Assembly (NCBI GenBank): GCA_902800435.1
Contig: CADCEQ010000026.1
Location: 1-64,000, forward strand
Length of the DNA stretch: 64,000 nucleotides
Source: an uncultured Prevotellaceae bacterium
GTDB lineage: Bacteria; Bacteroidota; Bacteroidia; Bacteroidales; Bacteroidaceae
Direction of reading: 5' to 3'
Shown: positions 50,027 to 59,921 of the stretch, one piece after another
Position numbering within the stretch: the stretch's first letter is position 1
Layout of the letters: the number at the start of each line of letters is the position of its first letter
The notes under the pieces: generated by a model
Databases searched by the model: none
What the model saw: the letters and a program-made list of their open reading frames with translations, nothing else
Told to the model about the DNA's origin: nothing
Position numbers and translations under genes: made by a program

Positions 50027-50783
50027 AAGGGCTCCGTTTCGTCCTATGGTACGAGCGATACTCGTCGAGCTCGATCTCCACGTCGGGCTCGGCCAGCGGG
50101 GTGGAGTGGGGCAGGTGCCAGCGCATGTACTTGATGTTCAGCCCCCGCTGCAGCCACATCTGCTCGTAGTACGTCTGCACGGCCAGCGTGGCGGGCTCCA
50201 CGTTCTCGGCCGACAGCGCGTCGTGGTAGAGGTCTTCAGTGCTGAAGTCGACCGGCAGCCCGTTCGTCTCCACCACGTAGGTCGTGTAGGTAAAGAGGAA
50301 GTTCGAGTCGGTCTTCAGGTGAATCGTGCCGCCGTCGGTCAGGAACCGGCGATAGCGCTCCATGAAGTAGGTCGACGTCAGCCGCTTGCGCGGGTTCTTC
50401 ATCTGCGGGTCGCTGAACGTCAGCCATATCTCCTGCACCTCGTCAGGTGCGAAGAAGCGGTCGATAATCTCAATGTTCGTGCGCAGGAAGGCCACGTTCC
50501 TCAGTCCCTCGTTCAGGGCCTGTGTGGCTCCCGTCCACATGCGTGCGCCCTTGATGTCGACGCCGATGAAGTTCTTCTCCGGGTAGTTGCGCGCCAGTTC
50601 AACGGCATACTCACCCTTGCCGCAGCCCAGCTCCAGCACTATCGGGTTGTCGTTGCCGAAGTAGTCGCTGCGCCAGCGCCCCTGCATTGTGAACGGATGC
50701 TCCTCGTAGGTCGAGAACGGATACTGGAACACGTTCCCGTAAGTCTCCATGTCAGCAAACTTCGCTAATTTCCCTTTTCCCAT
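50010..50783 (-). CDS. trmB: tRNA (guanine-46-N7)-methyltransferase
   Basis: A 257-residue Rossmann methylase. The SAM motif [15 protein letters not shown] is near residue 50, [13 protein letters not shown] follows, and the TrmB signature [17 protein letters not shown] lies near 125 with [12 protein letters not shown]. It makes m7G46 in tRNA. The C-terminal KVKK comes from the flanking octamer array. The -7 box (50788-50795) is only 4 bp upstream of the ATG, implying a transcript with little or no 5' leader. Confidence 0.93.
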   Translation of the reverse strand: MGKGKLAKFADMETYGNVFQYPFSTYEEHPFTMQGRWRSDYFGNDNPIVLELGCGKGEYAVELARNYPEKNFIGVDIKGARMWTGATQALNEGLRNVAFLRTNIEIIDRFFAPDEVQEIWLTFSDPQMKNPRKRLTSTYFMERYRRFLTDGGTIHLKTDSNFLFTYTTYVVETNGLPVDFSTEDLYHDALSAENVEPATLAVQTYYEQMWLQRGLNIKYMRWHLPHSTPLAEPDVEIELDEYRSYHRTKRSPLKVKK

Positions 50784-50787
50784 GCTG

Positions 50788-50795
50788 CAAAGGTA
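50788..50795 (-). promoter_or_regulatory. -7 element directly before trmB
   Basis: TACCTTTG on the reverse strand ends 4 bp before the ATG. The start of transcription would fall at or next to the start codon. Confidence 0.6.
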
Positions 50796-50879
50796 CGAAT
50801 AACTTTCGTAATCCCCAAATTGTTTTGAGGAAAATGCTTTGCAGCTGCAATAAATGACGGGTTACGACGTTATAATGAT

Positions 50880-52526
50880 ATGAAACAGACCTACACCTTA
50901 TTATTACTGGCGTGCCTCGCCCTCACGGCGACCGGCGCCCGCGCAGAGCAGGAAAAGCAGACCGCAAAACTGGAGAGTGTGACCATCTTCACCAATGGTG
51001 CACAGGTGAAACGAACCAAGACCGTCGCCCTGAAGGCAGGCGAGCAGACGGTGACCTTCACGGGATTCTCGCCCTATATGGACACCAAGAGCCTGCAGGT
51101 GAGGGCCAACGGACGGCTTACCGTGCTCGGCGTGAGCCATCGGCGCACCGTGGCCGACAGCCTGGCGCAGGCCCGCCAGCTGACGCAGGCCGAGCAGGCC
51201 GTGGCCGGTGTGGAGCGCCAGCTGCAGCTGGTGCGCGACGAGCAGCAGATCATCGAGGCTCAGGCCGAACTGGTCAAGACCAACTGCTCGGTGTCGGGAC
51301 GTACCGTGGCCACGCCACTGGCCAATATCAAGGAGCTCAACAACTACTACGCCCAGGAGATGCTCGCGCTGAAGAAGCGCAGCCAGACGCTGGCCGACCA
51401 GCAGAAGGACCTTGAGCGTCAGCAGGCGCGCGTCAAGAAGAGCCTCGACTCGCTGCGCCGCGTCAAGTCGCGCGAGGTCTACGACATCGACGTGAAGGTC
51501 AGCACCGCCCAGGCCTCGCAGGCCGCCTTCACCATCAGCTACTACGTCACCAACGCCAGCTGGTATCCCTCCTACGACATCTACTCCACCGGCATCAACA
51601 AGCCCCTGGACCTCTCCTATAAGGTCAACATCCTCCAGAACACCAAGGAAGACTGGCCCCAGGCCCGCGTCACGCTGTCGTCGGCCAATCCCAACCGCTC
51701 GAACACCGCCCCCACCTTAGGCACCTACTGGCTCGACTTCGAGAAGCCCGTCGTCGTGAGGCGCAGGAGCGCCAATGCCGCGGCCGTCGTCGAGCGTAAG
51801 ATGGCTATGGCCGAAAGCGTCGACGAAGCCTTGCAGGGCAGGGTGGCCGGACTCGATATTGCCAAGGTGGAGGAGGAGCCCGAGAGCGAGATTATTGAGG
51901 TCCGTCAGCAGCAGTCGCTCTTCGGCTATGAGTTCACCGTCGGCCAGCCGCTGTCGCTGCCCTCGTCGACCAAGGCCACTGCCACCGAGATAGCCCGCTA
52001 CCAGCTGCCCGCCAACTATCTCTACAAAGCCTATCCGAAACAAGACAAGGAGGCATTCCTCGTGGCCGAGGCTACCGACTGGCAGAAGCTGAACCTCCTG
52101 GAGGGCGACGCCAACGTATTCTTCGACAACTCCTACGTAGGCAAGAGCCGTCTCAACGCTGCGTCGGCCACCGACACCCTGCTGCTCTCGCTGGGCCGCG
52201 ACCCCTCCATCCGCGTAGAGCGCACGAAGGTCAATGAGAAGTCAACCAGCCGCTTCCTGGGCTCCAACCGCGAGCAGACCGTCACATGGCTCATTACCGT
52301 CACCAACACCCGCCGCGAGGTCGTCAGTCTCAGCGTCTACGACCAGACGCCCATCGCCCGCAACGCCGACATCAGCGTCACGGTCGAGGAGCTCAGCGGC
52401 GGTCAGCGCGACAAGGACAACGGCATCGTCACCTGGAAGCTCAACCTGAACCCCGGCGAGAAGCGTGAGCTCCTGCTGCAGTACAAGGTGAAATATCCCA
52501 AGAACGAGCGCCTCGTCGTAGAGTAG
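50880..52526 (+). CDS. DUF4139 (MuiA-like) exported protein
   Basis: A 548-residue protein with a signal peptide (about 1-22). The N-terminal DUF4140 domain (SVTIFTNGAQVKRTKTVAL, about 32-125) is followed by a coiled coil (about 95-195). The DUF4139 domain (about 205-548) has SYYVTNASWYPSYDIYSTGINKP and KEDWPQARVTLSSANP at its start and ITVTNTRREVVSLSVYDQTP near the end. Function unknown. An insertion at about 305-350 (MAESVDEALQGRVAGLDI) resembles a SusC plug segment. Directly downstream lies a strong two-way terminator. Confidence 0.88.
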   Translation: MKQTYTLLLLACLALTATGARAEQEKQTAKLESVTIFTNGAQVKRTKTVALKAGEQTVTFTGFSPYMDTKSLQVRANGRLTVLGVSHRRTVADSLAQARQLTQAEQAVAGVERQLQLVRDEQQIIEAQAELVKTNCSVSGRTVATPLANIKELNNYYAQEMLALKKRSQTLADQQKDLERQQARVKKSLDSLRRVKSREVYDIDVKVSTAQASQAAFTISYYVTNASWYPSYDIYSTGINKPLDLSYKVNILQNTKEDWPQARVTLSSANPNRSNTAPTLGTYWLDFEKPVVVRRRSANAAAVVERKMAMAESVDEALQGRVAGLDIAKVEEEPESEIIEVRQQQSLFGYEFTVGQPLSLPSSTKATATEIARYQLPANYLYKAYPKQDKEAFLVAEATDWQKLNLLEGDANVFFDNSYVGKSRLNAASATDTLLLSLGRDPSIRVERTKVNEKSTSRFLGSNREQTVTWLITVTNTRREVVSLSVYDQTPIARNADISVTVEELSGGQRDKDNGIVTWKLNLNPGEKRELLLQYKVKYPKNERLVVE

Positions 52527-52540
52527 TCGCGGATGAACGC

Positions 52541-52579
52541 AAAAAAAGAGGAGGGCATAGCCGGCTACGCCCTCCTCTT
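52541..52579. terminator. Bidirectional terminator
   Basis: An 11-bp stem AAGAGGAGGGC / GCCCTCCTCTT closes around a palindromic TAGCCGGCTA. A run of seven A on the left gives a U-run for minus-strand transcripts. The right side (TTAACATATTA) is weaker. Confidence 0.85.
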
Positions 52580-52611
52580 AACATATTATATCACCAGGAT
52601 ATACTATTCGT

Positions 52612-52806
52612 CTACATGTCCCAGTCGTCTTCGGCCTGGAAGCTGGATTCTTGGAAAGGAGATCCATGGCTGGTGCGAGACAGATTAGGGGTTCCGGGTT
52701 CCACCTCACCATCACCAATAGGTTGAGTGATCTGGGTTCCTTCAAGCAAATAGCTCAACTCAATTGCTTGTATCTCTATTTCCGGGGTTCTATAATCCTT
52801 TTTCAT
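52612..52806 (-). CDS. Small hypothetical peptide
   Basis: A 64-residue acidic peptide (MKKDYRTPEIEIQAIELSYLL, then a Pro/Ser/Gly-rich middle and AEDDWDM end). Short peptides with the MKKxYxTPxIExxxIE opening are frequent beside large surface proteins in Prevotella and related genera; no function is known to me. It lies 32 bp after the BspA-like giant and before the bidirectional terminator, so it is the last gene of that operon. Coding potential is moderate. Confidence 0.6.
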   Translation of the reverse strand: MKKDYRTPEIEIQAIELSYLLEGTQITQPIGDGEVEPGTPNLSRTSHGSPFQESSFQAEDDWDM

Positions 52807-52838
52807 AATCCTTCTAATTTGTTTAACTGTCTGTGTCT

Positions 52839-55800
52839 TTATTTTACAACGATCTTCTTTCCATTCCTAATGTATAGTCCCTTTTGCGGAGCATCAACCT
52901 GCTGGCCGTTGAGGTTGTAGTAGCGTCCATTGGCTGTCGTCTCCCGGTTGTTGTCTGCAATGCCGGTTACGTCATTATCATCATCCTTGAACTTGATGTA
53001 CAAGGCCCTTGCCTCTCCTTCGGGGACCTTGTAATCCTTCAAACGCAGATAGGCCTTTCCTTTCTCAACCAGACGTTTTCCGCTGTCGTCAACGGTGAAA
53101 CGATAGAAACCTGCAACATTATTCTTTACACTCATCACGAAGTTGGTGTAATTGTATTCCGTGCTTTCCTCATCTTCCGTAATGGTGACTGTGCTCGTAG
53201 GAGTAATATACTTGTCTACGTTGCATCCTACCAGCATCTGCTCATAATAGCTGTAAGTATACTCAATAGGTACGGTAGCTGTGGCCGCTCCACCGTTGGT
53301 GCTGTAGAGTACCAAGCCCGTTCCTGCTGGCACTTCATAGACACGTGTCAGCGTCAGGGTGTTAATTCCGTCGAAGCCCGAGACGATATAAGCCTTCACG
53401 TTGTCAATGTCAGTGAAGTTAAGGTCATAGTTGCTGCAGAACGTGGCCATGCCGTAAGTACCTACGTTGACTGTAACCTCAGTCGGGGGAATGCCAAAGT
53501 ACAGGTACTTGGCAGGCGTGTCGTAAGACTCATAATGGCCTCCTTCTGGGTCATCGGGATCTTCTACCCATTCGTCACCATCATGTATGCCATAGACGCC
53601 ACTCCATTGAGGTTGTGCATTCTCCAAGTCTGATTCCAGCAGTTCGTAGGATATCCAGTATCCTTCTTCATCTTCATAGCTGAGATCAAACATAGACATG
53701 GGGTTAAACCCGCTGAGAGCCTCTTCGCCACCTCGCAATTCCAATGACATGCCCTTGCCAAGTGTCAAGTTACAATTGTCTTCAGTGGGGTCGAAGCCCT
53801 GGAAATGGACACCGTAGTTGGTGCCGGAGATGTCGGCTGAGAAGTTCTCCATGTGGATAGACGACTCGGCAAGATAGATGCCGTTCTCATCACCTTCAAC
53901 GGTGAGCGAAGCCCCTTCCCCAAGGCCGACGATGCCGATGGTGCCGCCGCCCCAGGCCTCAGACTGGAGCGTACCCATGGAGATGGCAGCATTGCCGTTG
54001 GATGCCGTAATCGTGTTGTTACCCTGCAACTCAATGAGGAAGCGGTCGTGGCTGTTCACTTCGATAGCAGGACCATCTTCGCTGGTGATGTTGGCGTTGT
54101 TGAGAATCAGCACGGGGTAGCGCCTGGAGCGTGTCGGAGTGACAGATGGACCATCGTCACCATAAGCGGCTTTTGGAGCAAGTCGCCTACTTCCCTCTGG
54201 ACTGTCGCCACCTTCCTCATCTTCACCACTTTCCTCAGCTTCACGCCATTCGAAGCCGACGGAACCTCCATCGTTCAAGACATCATTATTACTCTCTGCT
54301 TGGATGGCTATGCCACCTATGCAGATATCGGTGTTCTCGACGCCACTTGGCACAAACTTGATGTATTTGATGAAAGCATGGCGACCGTTGGGCGACAGGT
54401 TGGCACCATAGACGTAAGCATAAGCCTCATCGTCTTCACTATCAAGAGCATAGCTGTATGAATACTCACGGTCATCAGTGCCTGAGAAATACGAGGGCTG
54501 TTTGCCCTGTACGCAGATACCTACATAGGCATTGCTAGTCTCCGTGAAGCCGCGGACGATGATGGTTCCAGAACCCTTCACCTTGAAGCTGATGAAACCA
54601 CCGACAGTCGCACCAGCCTGATCATCGTGATTTGAAGTACCAGAGCCAGAATCGTCATCGATATACTCCAAACCATAGTTGGGTGACAAGAATGCCGGGT
54701 TGTAACACAGTTGCAGGTAACCATCAACTACGCAGATAGTCTGGGACAAACTTTCAGTCATCGTAGAAGAATTGTTCGACTGCCAGAAGGCCGACACGTA
54801 GAACTCGCCATCCATCATGTGCGGCATTATCCACATATTGTTTTCAGCGTAGAGATACGAATTGGGGAACCAACGTGTCAGCTCTGTCAAAGCCTTACAG
54901 GTGTTGTATTCGTTCATGTTAGTCTGGTTCTGGGCCAACTGAGGCCATTCTACCTCATTGCCCAATTCCTTGATTTTTGTAAAGACGCTGCCCCAGCTGG
55001 AGTTCTGATAGGCCGTCTTACATCCTGCAGGCACTACGAGCATGCAGTTTCTATATATCTCTTTGAATGCATCTTCTTCAAGCGTGCAAGGCGTCTCTGA
55101 CTTCACATAGACGCGCTCCAGATATGGGCAGTCATAGATGGCCTCTTTCTTAATCAGCGTGATGGCGGCCGGAATTGTAATTCCTCCTAGTGAGTAGGCT
55201 GATACGAAAGACCCTTCGCCGAGGGTGGTCACGTCGAAGGTGTAAGTGTCATCGCCATACGTGAAGTTAACCTTATCGGCGATGGTCACCTCGCCGTAGA
55301 CACCGTATTCGTAACCTGGATTGTCAAAGCCGGCACCCAGCTCCACTGTGCCGTTTGTGTCGCCTTCAGGCAGGGTGAGAATCCGGTAGTTATGTTCATC
55401 CACGGTTATTTTAGTGCCTATCATTAGCATTTCAACCACAGAGGTGAACTGGTTTGCAATGGCAGGATAGTTCTTGGCAAACTGACTGCCTAAGGGTAAT
55501 TTGAGTACGCCAACTTTTCCAGATGTTTTCTTGAATAGCCACTCTTGTCGGTATGGAAGGTTAAGTTTTTTTTCAGTGAGGATGGTCACCTCTTCCAAGG
55601 CATCGCACTGTTGGAAAGCTTGTTCACCAATCTTCACTACTGTCGAAGGGATGAGCACTGTTTTGAGCGATGTGCAATTGAAGAAAGCATCATTTCCGAT
55701 TTTGGTCACCCCTTCGGGAATGTTGATGCTGGTAATACCAGAATACCAGAAAGCGTAGTCGCTAATCTCTGTCAGATTGCCTTCGTGCAGGGTGACGGTT

Positions 55801-56636
55801 GCCAGTTGTGTACAGTATTCAGCAAAAGAGCTTCCCAATTCGCTCACACTGCTCGGAATGTCTAATGATTCAAGTACTTCACAATAGCTGAAAGCGCTGG
55901 AGCCTATAGTGGTGAGCCCGTTGGGCAGGGTCACCGACTGCAAACTTCTGCAGTCCGAGAATGCACTAGAGCCGATGCTTGTCACCCCAGAAGGAATGAC
56001 AATGCTGGTTATGCCACTTCCTGTGAACACTTCATCGGCAATTTTGGTCAGGTTGCCCTGGTGAAGGGTAACGCTTGTCAGCTGGCTGCAAGAAGCAAAG
56101 CAAGATTCGCCTATGGTAATGACGCTTTGGGGAATGTCGATGGCCTGTAGAGCTCTACAATACTCGAAAGCTTCAACGCCTATCGAGATGAGCCCATTGG
56201 GCAAGGTCACAGACTCCAGGCTCGAGAAGCAAAAAGCATCTTCGCCAATTTCCGTTACGGTGGAAGGAATGCTGATGGCTGTCAGCGTTTTTCCTTTTTC
56301 ATAAAACGCATAATCACCAATCGCGGTCACAGTATAGGTGACGTCACCATTGCTGACGGTCTGAGGAATAACAAGTTCTCCTTCAGGGATGTCAAAGACT
56401 TCATAATTGGAACCATCTATTTCCATCCTTTTGGTGGCGGTAATAGCTGGGCCAGAATACTCGCCAGTGCCTACCTGTACCGTGCCCGTTGCCCCTTCCT
56501 CGGTAAGGACCTTGTAAGTAATGGCAACGCCGTTCTCATTGGTTGCAGTGAAACTGCTGCCCACGGCTGCCCAAACGTCAATGCTCCCCGCCATCCACAG
56601 GGCGGCGAGGACGAACAAGAATTTTAATGGTTTCAT
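52839..56636 (-). CDS. Giant BspA-type LRR surface protein
   Basis: A 1,265-residue exported protein: signal peptide (about 1-23), LRR_5 repeats (about 90-360; IGSSAFSDCRSLQSVTLPNGL and similar), then a short second LRR patch (about 470-545). A discoidin/CBM-like beta region lies at about 590-790. A region like the Bacteroidota carbohydrate-binding DUF4353 type (LILNNANITSEDGPAIEV, TIGIVGLGEGASLTVEG) is at about 845-960. The end (GRYYNLNGQQVDAPQKGLYIRNGKKIVVK marks the last 29 residues) is the C-terminal module common on T9SS-exported Prevotella proteins. A role in adhesion or glycan binding is inferred. Confidence 0.87.
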   Translation of the reverse strand: MKPLKFLFVLAALWMAGSIDVWAAVGSSFTATNENGVAITYKVLTEEGATGTVQVGTGEYSGPAITATKRMEIDGSNYEVFDIPEGELVIPQTVSNGDVTYTVTAIGDYAFYEKGKTLTAISIPSTVTEIGEDAFCFSSLESVTLPNGLISIGVEAFEYCRALQAIDIPQSVITIGESCFASCSQLTSVTLHQGNLTKIADEVFTGSGITSIVIPSGVTSIGSSAFSDCRSLQSVTLPNGLTTIGSSAFSYCEVLESLDIPSSVSELGSSFAEYCTQLATVTLHEGNLTEISDYAFWYSGITSINIPEGVTKIGNDAFFNCTSLKTVLIPSTVVKIGEQAFQQCDALEEVTILTEKKLNLPYRQEWLFKKTSGKVGVLKLPLGSQFAKNYPAIANQFTSVVEMLMIGTKITVDEHNYRILTLPEGDTNGTVELGAGFDNPGYEYGVYGEVTIADKVNFTYGDDTYTFDVTTLGEGSFVSAYSLGGITIPAAITLIKKEAIYDCPYLERVYVKSETPCTLEEDAFKEIYRNCMLVVPAGCKTAYQNSSWGSVFTKIKELGNEVEWPQLAQNQTNMNEYNTCKALTELTRWFPNSYLYAENNMWIMPHMMDGEFYVSAFWQSNNSSTMTESLSQTICVVDGYLQLCYNPAFLSPNYGLEYIDDDSGSGTSNHDDQAGATVGGFISFKVKGSGTIIVRGFTETSNAYVGICVQGKQPSYFSGTDDREYSYSYALDSEDDEAYAYVYGANLSPNGRHAFIKYIKFVPSGVENTDICIGGIAIQAESNNDVLNDGGSVGFEWREAEESGEDEEGGDSPEGSRRLAPKAAYGDDGPSVTPTRSRRYPVLILNNANITSEDGPAIEVNSHDRFLIELQGNNTITASNGNAAISMGTLQSEAWGGGTIGIVGLGEGASLTVEGDENGIYLAESSIHMENFSADISGTNYGVHFQGFDPTEDNCNLTLGKGMSLELRGGEEALSGFNPMSMFDLSYEDEEGYWISYELLESDLENAQPQWSGVYGIHDGDEWVEDPDDPEGGHYESYDTPAKYLYFGIPPTEVTVNVGTYGMATFCSNYDLNFTDIDNVKAYIVSGFDGINTLTLTRVYEVPAGTGLVLYSTNGGAATATVPIEYTYSYYEQMLVGCNVDKYITPTSTVTITEDEESTEYNYTNFVMSVKNNVAGFYRFTVDDSGKRLVEKGKAYLRLKDYKVPEGEARALYIKFKDDDNDVTGIADNNRETTANGRYYNLNGQQVDAPQKGLYIRNGKKIVVK

Positions 56637-56672
56637 AATTACACCTATTTAAATTATTACAAGTTTTGGCTA

Positions 56673-56680
56673 CAAAGTTA
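56673..56680 (-). promoter_or_regulatory. -7 element of the BspA-like gene
   Basis: TAACTTTG on the reverse strand, 36 bp upstream of the ATG. The -33 match is weak. Confidence 0.55.
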
Positions 56681-56847
56681 CTAAGAATTGTTTTACTAGC
56701 CTGCTTGCAACCGTTAAAAAACGTTAAGAGCCGTGCGGCGGTTGTGTTTTTATGCCGTTTAACCGTTTTTTTTTTGAGGGGTGCTGCTCTCGCGGCATCC
56801 GGAAACGGTGATTTCGCAGATAAGGTAAAACAGTTTCTTTCGCGTTT

Positions 56848-57507
56848 TTACAAGCCGGCCTCCAGAAGCTGGTCGCAGATGCTCTTCATGCCCTTCACCG
56901 ACGGGTGGCCGTTCTGCTTCTCAATGTCGTGAAGCTCGATCAGCTGCACGCCGTAGTGGCTGCAAATCTCGCGCATCGACTCGTTGACCGTCTCGCGCAG
57001 CTCAGAGTTCAGTATTGATACGATCTTGGCCTGCGGGTAGCGCTTCTGCAGCATGTCGAGCAGACAGGCCAGTGCGGGGCGGAAGTTCCGGCAGTCGTCC
57101 TTCGTCCAGTCAGCATACTGATACTCGCCCATGGGCGAGTTGGCCCAGGCATCGTTAGTGCCTCCGAACACGAAGATGATGTCGGGGCTGCCCAGGCTGT
57201 CGACGCGTGCAATGAAGTTGTTGCGCGAGGAGTCCATCCGGCCGTAGCCCGTGCCGCAGATGGTGGTGCCTCCCCACGAGTCGTTCTTCTCCAGCGCGTA
57301 GCCCTTGGCCTTGACATACAGGTCCCACCAGGTCTGCTCCACCTCCGTGCAGTCGTTCCGGTCGTTGGGGTAGAACGATGAGTAGTTGGCAGGAATCACG
57401 CCCTGGAAGGTGGAGTAGGAGTCACCCAGGATTGATACTTTCTTCGTCTGCGCCGATGCGGCAACGGCCGTCGCCACCATCAGCATAAGGAATAATACTT
57501 TCTTCAT
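56848..57507 (-). CDS. SGNH/GDSL hydrolase, exported
   Basis: A 219-residue secreted hydrolase with a signal peptide (about 1-20). The block I nucleophile is GDS30 (LGDSYSTFQG), block II has a Gly, block III is GGTNDAW, and block V His lies in NGHPSVKGM. The usual block V Asp three residues before the His is not there (Gln-Asn-Gly-His), so it may use a Ser-His dyad. Such enzymes deacetylate or de-esterify sugars. It has its own well-spaced promoter and stands alone. Confidence 0.87.
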   Translation of the reverse strand: MKKVLFLMLMVATAVAASAQTKKVSILGDSYSTFQGVIPANYSSFYPNDRNDCTEVEQTWWDLYVKAKGYALEKNDSWGGTTICGTGYGRMDSSRNNFIARVDSLGSPDIIFVFGGTNDAWANSPMGEYQYADWTKDDCRNFRPALACLLDMLQKRYPQAKIVSILNSELRETVNESMREICSHYGVQLIELHDIEKQNGHPSVKGMKSICDQLLEAGL

Positions 57508-57547
57508 AGCTATCAGTTTTTTGATTCTCGTTTTCCGAACAACGCTG

Positions 57548-57578
57548 CAAAGTTACACATTTTATTTGAAACACCAAA
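57548..57578 (-). promoter_or_regulatory. Promoter of the SGNH hydrolase
   Basis: Reverse strand TTTG (57575-57578), a 19-bp spacer and TAACTTTG (57548-57555), 40 bp upstream of the ATG. Confidence 0.75.
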
Positions 57579-57625
57579 TCAGAATGGCTAAAAGTCGTAT
57601 GCAGCAAGCGCTATATCCTTACCAT

Positions 57626-59701
57626 TTATTTGTATTCCAGTAAGGCATTGCCATCTACCTTGCGCACCCGGTTGGAGGAGTATGTCTTGCCGAGGACGAT
57701 GTCTACGAGGGCAGAGATATCGGCAATGCTTACCGAGCCGTCGCCGTCGATGTCGCCCAGGGGCAGGTTAGTGGTGGCGCCGGCCAGGATACCGTCGAGG
57801 AGGAAGCGGGCACGGCATGCACCCACCGACATGTCTGCCGAGGGATAGCGCAGCGTGTTGTAGCTGTCGAGCATGAGCACGCCCTTGTCGTTGGCCTCAA
57901 GGCTCACTGGCGAATAGCTGCCCACCATGGTCACCTTCCCGTCCTGGCTGGTGACGGCTGTCGGGGCAGCAGCGTTGATGGTCACCGCTTCGAACACGGG
58001 GTTGGTGATGTTCACACCTTCCGGCGCATAGCCGCCCAGGAGGGCCAGATCCGACAGCACCATGAGCGTGCCGCCGCCGTTACGGGTCACCTCGAAGCGG
58101 AAGTACTGGTACGTGCCCTGCTTGTCAGCGGCGATGGTGTAGGTCTTCGGCGTGGTGCGTCGGCTGTCCACTGCATCGCCGGATTTCTTCGTGGCATCGC
58201 GGCTGTCGATCACGGTCCACGGGTCGCTCAGGGTGCGCCTGGCCTGCAGCGTCCATACCGTTGGGTCGTTAGTTTGAACCATGTTGCCCGATGTCAGATT
58301 ATAGCCCGTCACGTTGACGGCCTTTGGTGTATTAAACTCGCAATAGGCCTTAGATCCGTTTCCGAAGCTCGTTCGCCAGTAAGTGTCTTTGCCATCAACG
58401 AGGTTGCCATAGCCAAAGTTGGCGGCTGCTCCCGGCGTCCCGCCCGTGGCGGTGTAGGTGGGGGTTGAGCTGTCCTGCGTCACGTCCAGTTTCTTTGCCA
58501 GGTAGGGCTTTCCAGCCTCGATGGCGGTTGCGGGCTTGAAGTTAAGGTACAGCGTGCCGTCGTCGAATCCTGTGGCATGGGGGTAGTTGCCGTCGGCGGT
58601 GTCCAGCTCCATCAGGGTGAAGCCCTCCAGGGGCGTGCCCGTGAGGCTGGGCAGGTCGAAGGGCAAGCACAGCGCGTTCCAGCAGCCGTCGGTGGTGAGC
58701 GTGCGGCCTTGCAGGGTGACGTTGGCCAACTTTTCGTTGCAGCCGGCTATCATCGTGCTGTTGTCCTCCGCGTCGTTCAGGGTGACGTCGGTGCCGTCGA
58801 ACTCAAACACGGCCTTGATGACGGCGTTGTCTGTGCCGATTTTGTATCTTCCGTCGTTTTGTTCAGTGGCATACGACAAGCTGCCATTGCCGGACACCAG
58901 TTCCCAGCGCACGAAGCGCCATCCTGCTGCGGGCGTGGCCTTTAGCTTACTAATATTTCCATTTTTGCCCGTATAGGTTTCCTCTTGATCGCCATATAGA
59001 CTATACGCCTTGGCGGTGCCCCGTCCTTCGGTCGTCAAGCTGATGGTGTACCGGAAAGACAATTGAACGTCAATTGTCATCTGATTGCCCCCATTGGTTA
59101 CATGAATGTATACTTTAGTTCCATCTTCTGTCATGGCTGGGCAAACGTCATCATCATTATATCTCACGATGGCAGCTGTGTCGCGTGGTGTAGCCTCGAC
59201 GGTCACCGACACGGGCGTGCCGGCATAGTTCAGGTGGATGGAGTAGCTTTTCCTATCCGGGTCGAACGCTGGGTCAAGCGTGCCCTCACTGGGGATGAGC
59301 GACAGCAGCTTTGCGTCGCCGTTAACCGCCCATTGCGCCGTCAGCGTCAGGTCGCCAGAGGCAGGTATGATGTCGTAAGGGAAGGATATATTCGACTTCC
59401 CGTCGCTCCACCCAATGAACACCATATCTTTACTGGGGGCGGTGAAAGAATCGGGCTTGCCGGGCGCCTTGAACCAGACGATGCCATTCTCTTCGTAGAA
59501 CTGGCCGCCTTTTGACGAGCGATAATCTAAGGCGACGTTATTAACGTTGCCGCTGCTGATGGTGATGTCGCTGCCCGAGCCGTCGCCCGCCTTCAGGGTG
59601 ACGGTTCGCGGGGTGAAGGCCGATGCGCCGGTAGCGCAAAACAAGGTCACGAGCAGCATCATGGCAGCCCGCATGACGAGTGTGGTGTTGTAGTTTTTCA
59701 T
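57626..59701 (-). CDS. Dockerin-ended modular surface protein
   Basis: A 691-residue exported protein. Its order is signal peptide (about 1-29), InlB-like/Flg_new repeat (VFIGWSDGK...LTLTAQW, about 90-125), cadherin-like beta sandwich (about 130-215), and a second Flg_new-like repeat (about 216-290). An F5/8-type discoidin domain (VDGKDTYWRTSFGNGSKAYCEF onward, about 430-560) and a terminal type I dockerin repeat (GDIDGDGSVSIADISALVDIV) close it. Dockerins normally bind cohesins, none of which is in the window. I use the start at 59701; the earlier ATG at 59737 is only 9 bp after the -7 box. Confidence 0.82.
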   Translation of the reverse strand: MKNYNTTLVMRAAMMLLVTLFCATGASAFTPRTVTLKAGDGSGSDITISSGNVNNVALDYRSSKGGQFYEENGIVWFKAPGKPDSFTAPSKDMVFIGWSDGKSNISFPYDIIPASGDLTLTAQWAVNGDAKLLSLIPSEGTLDPAFDPDRKSYSIHLNYAGTPVSVTVEATPRDTAAIVRYNDDDVCPAMTEDGTKVYIHVTNGGNQMTIDVQLSFRYTISLTTEGRGTAKAYSLYGDQEETYTGKNGNISKLKATPAAGWRFVRWELVSGNGSLSYATEQNDGRYKIGTDNAVIKAVFEFDGTDVTLNDAEDNSTMIAGCNEKLANVTLQGRTLTTDGCWNALCLPFDLPSLTGTPLEGFTLMELDTADGNYPHATGFDDGTLYLNFKPATAIEAGKPYLAKKLDVTQDSSTPTYTATGGTPGAAANFGYGNLVDGKDTYWRTSFGNGSKAYCEFNTPKAVNVTGYNLTSGNMVQTNDPTVWTLQARRTLSDPWTVIDSRDATKKSGDAVDSRRTTPKTYTIAADKQGTYQYFRFEVTRNGGGTLMVLSDLALLGGYAPEGVNITNPVFEAVTINAAAPTAVTSQDGKVTMVGSYSPVSLEANDKGVLMLDSYNTLRYPSADMSVGACRARFLLDGILAGATTNLPLGDIDGDGSVSIADISALVDIVLGKTYSSNRVRKVDGNALLEYK

Positions 59702-59745
59702 ATCCTTCTTTTGTTTTCGTTGTTTCATCACAGACATTTTCTGTG

Positions 59746-59776
59746 CAAAGATACGAATAAGTGAGCGAAATGCAAA
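59746..59776 (-). promoter_or_regulatory. Promoter of the dockerin-ended protein
   Basis: Reverse strand TTTG (59773-59776), a 19-bp spacer and TATCTTTG (59746-59753), 44 bp upstream of the ATG at 59701. Confidence 0.75.
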
Positions 59777-59921
59777 ATAAATCTAAATTTATTATCATTT
59801 CCGAACGAAAGTATCTTCGGCCGCAGGCCAAAGGTAGTGCAAATCGAGGATGCCTCTTTTCGTTTCAGCCCGCTTTTTTCCCGTTTTGTTTGGAAGTCTC
59901 GGAAAAAACGCACAACTCCGA

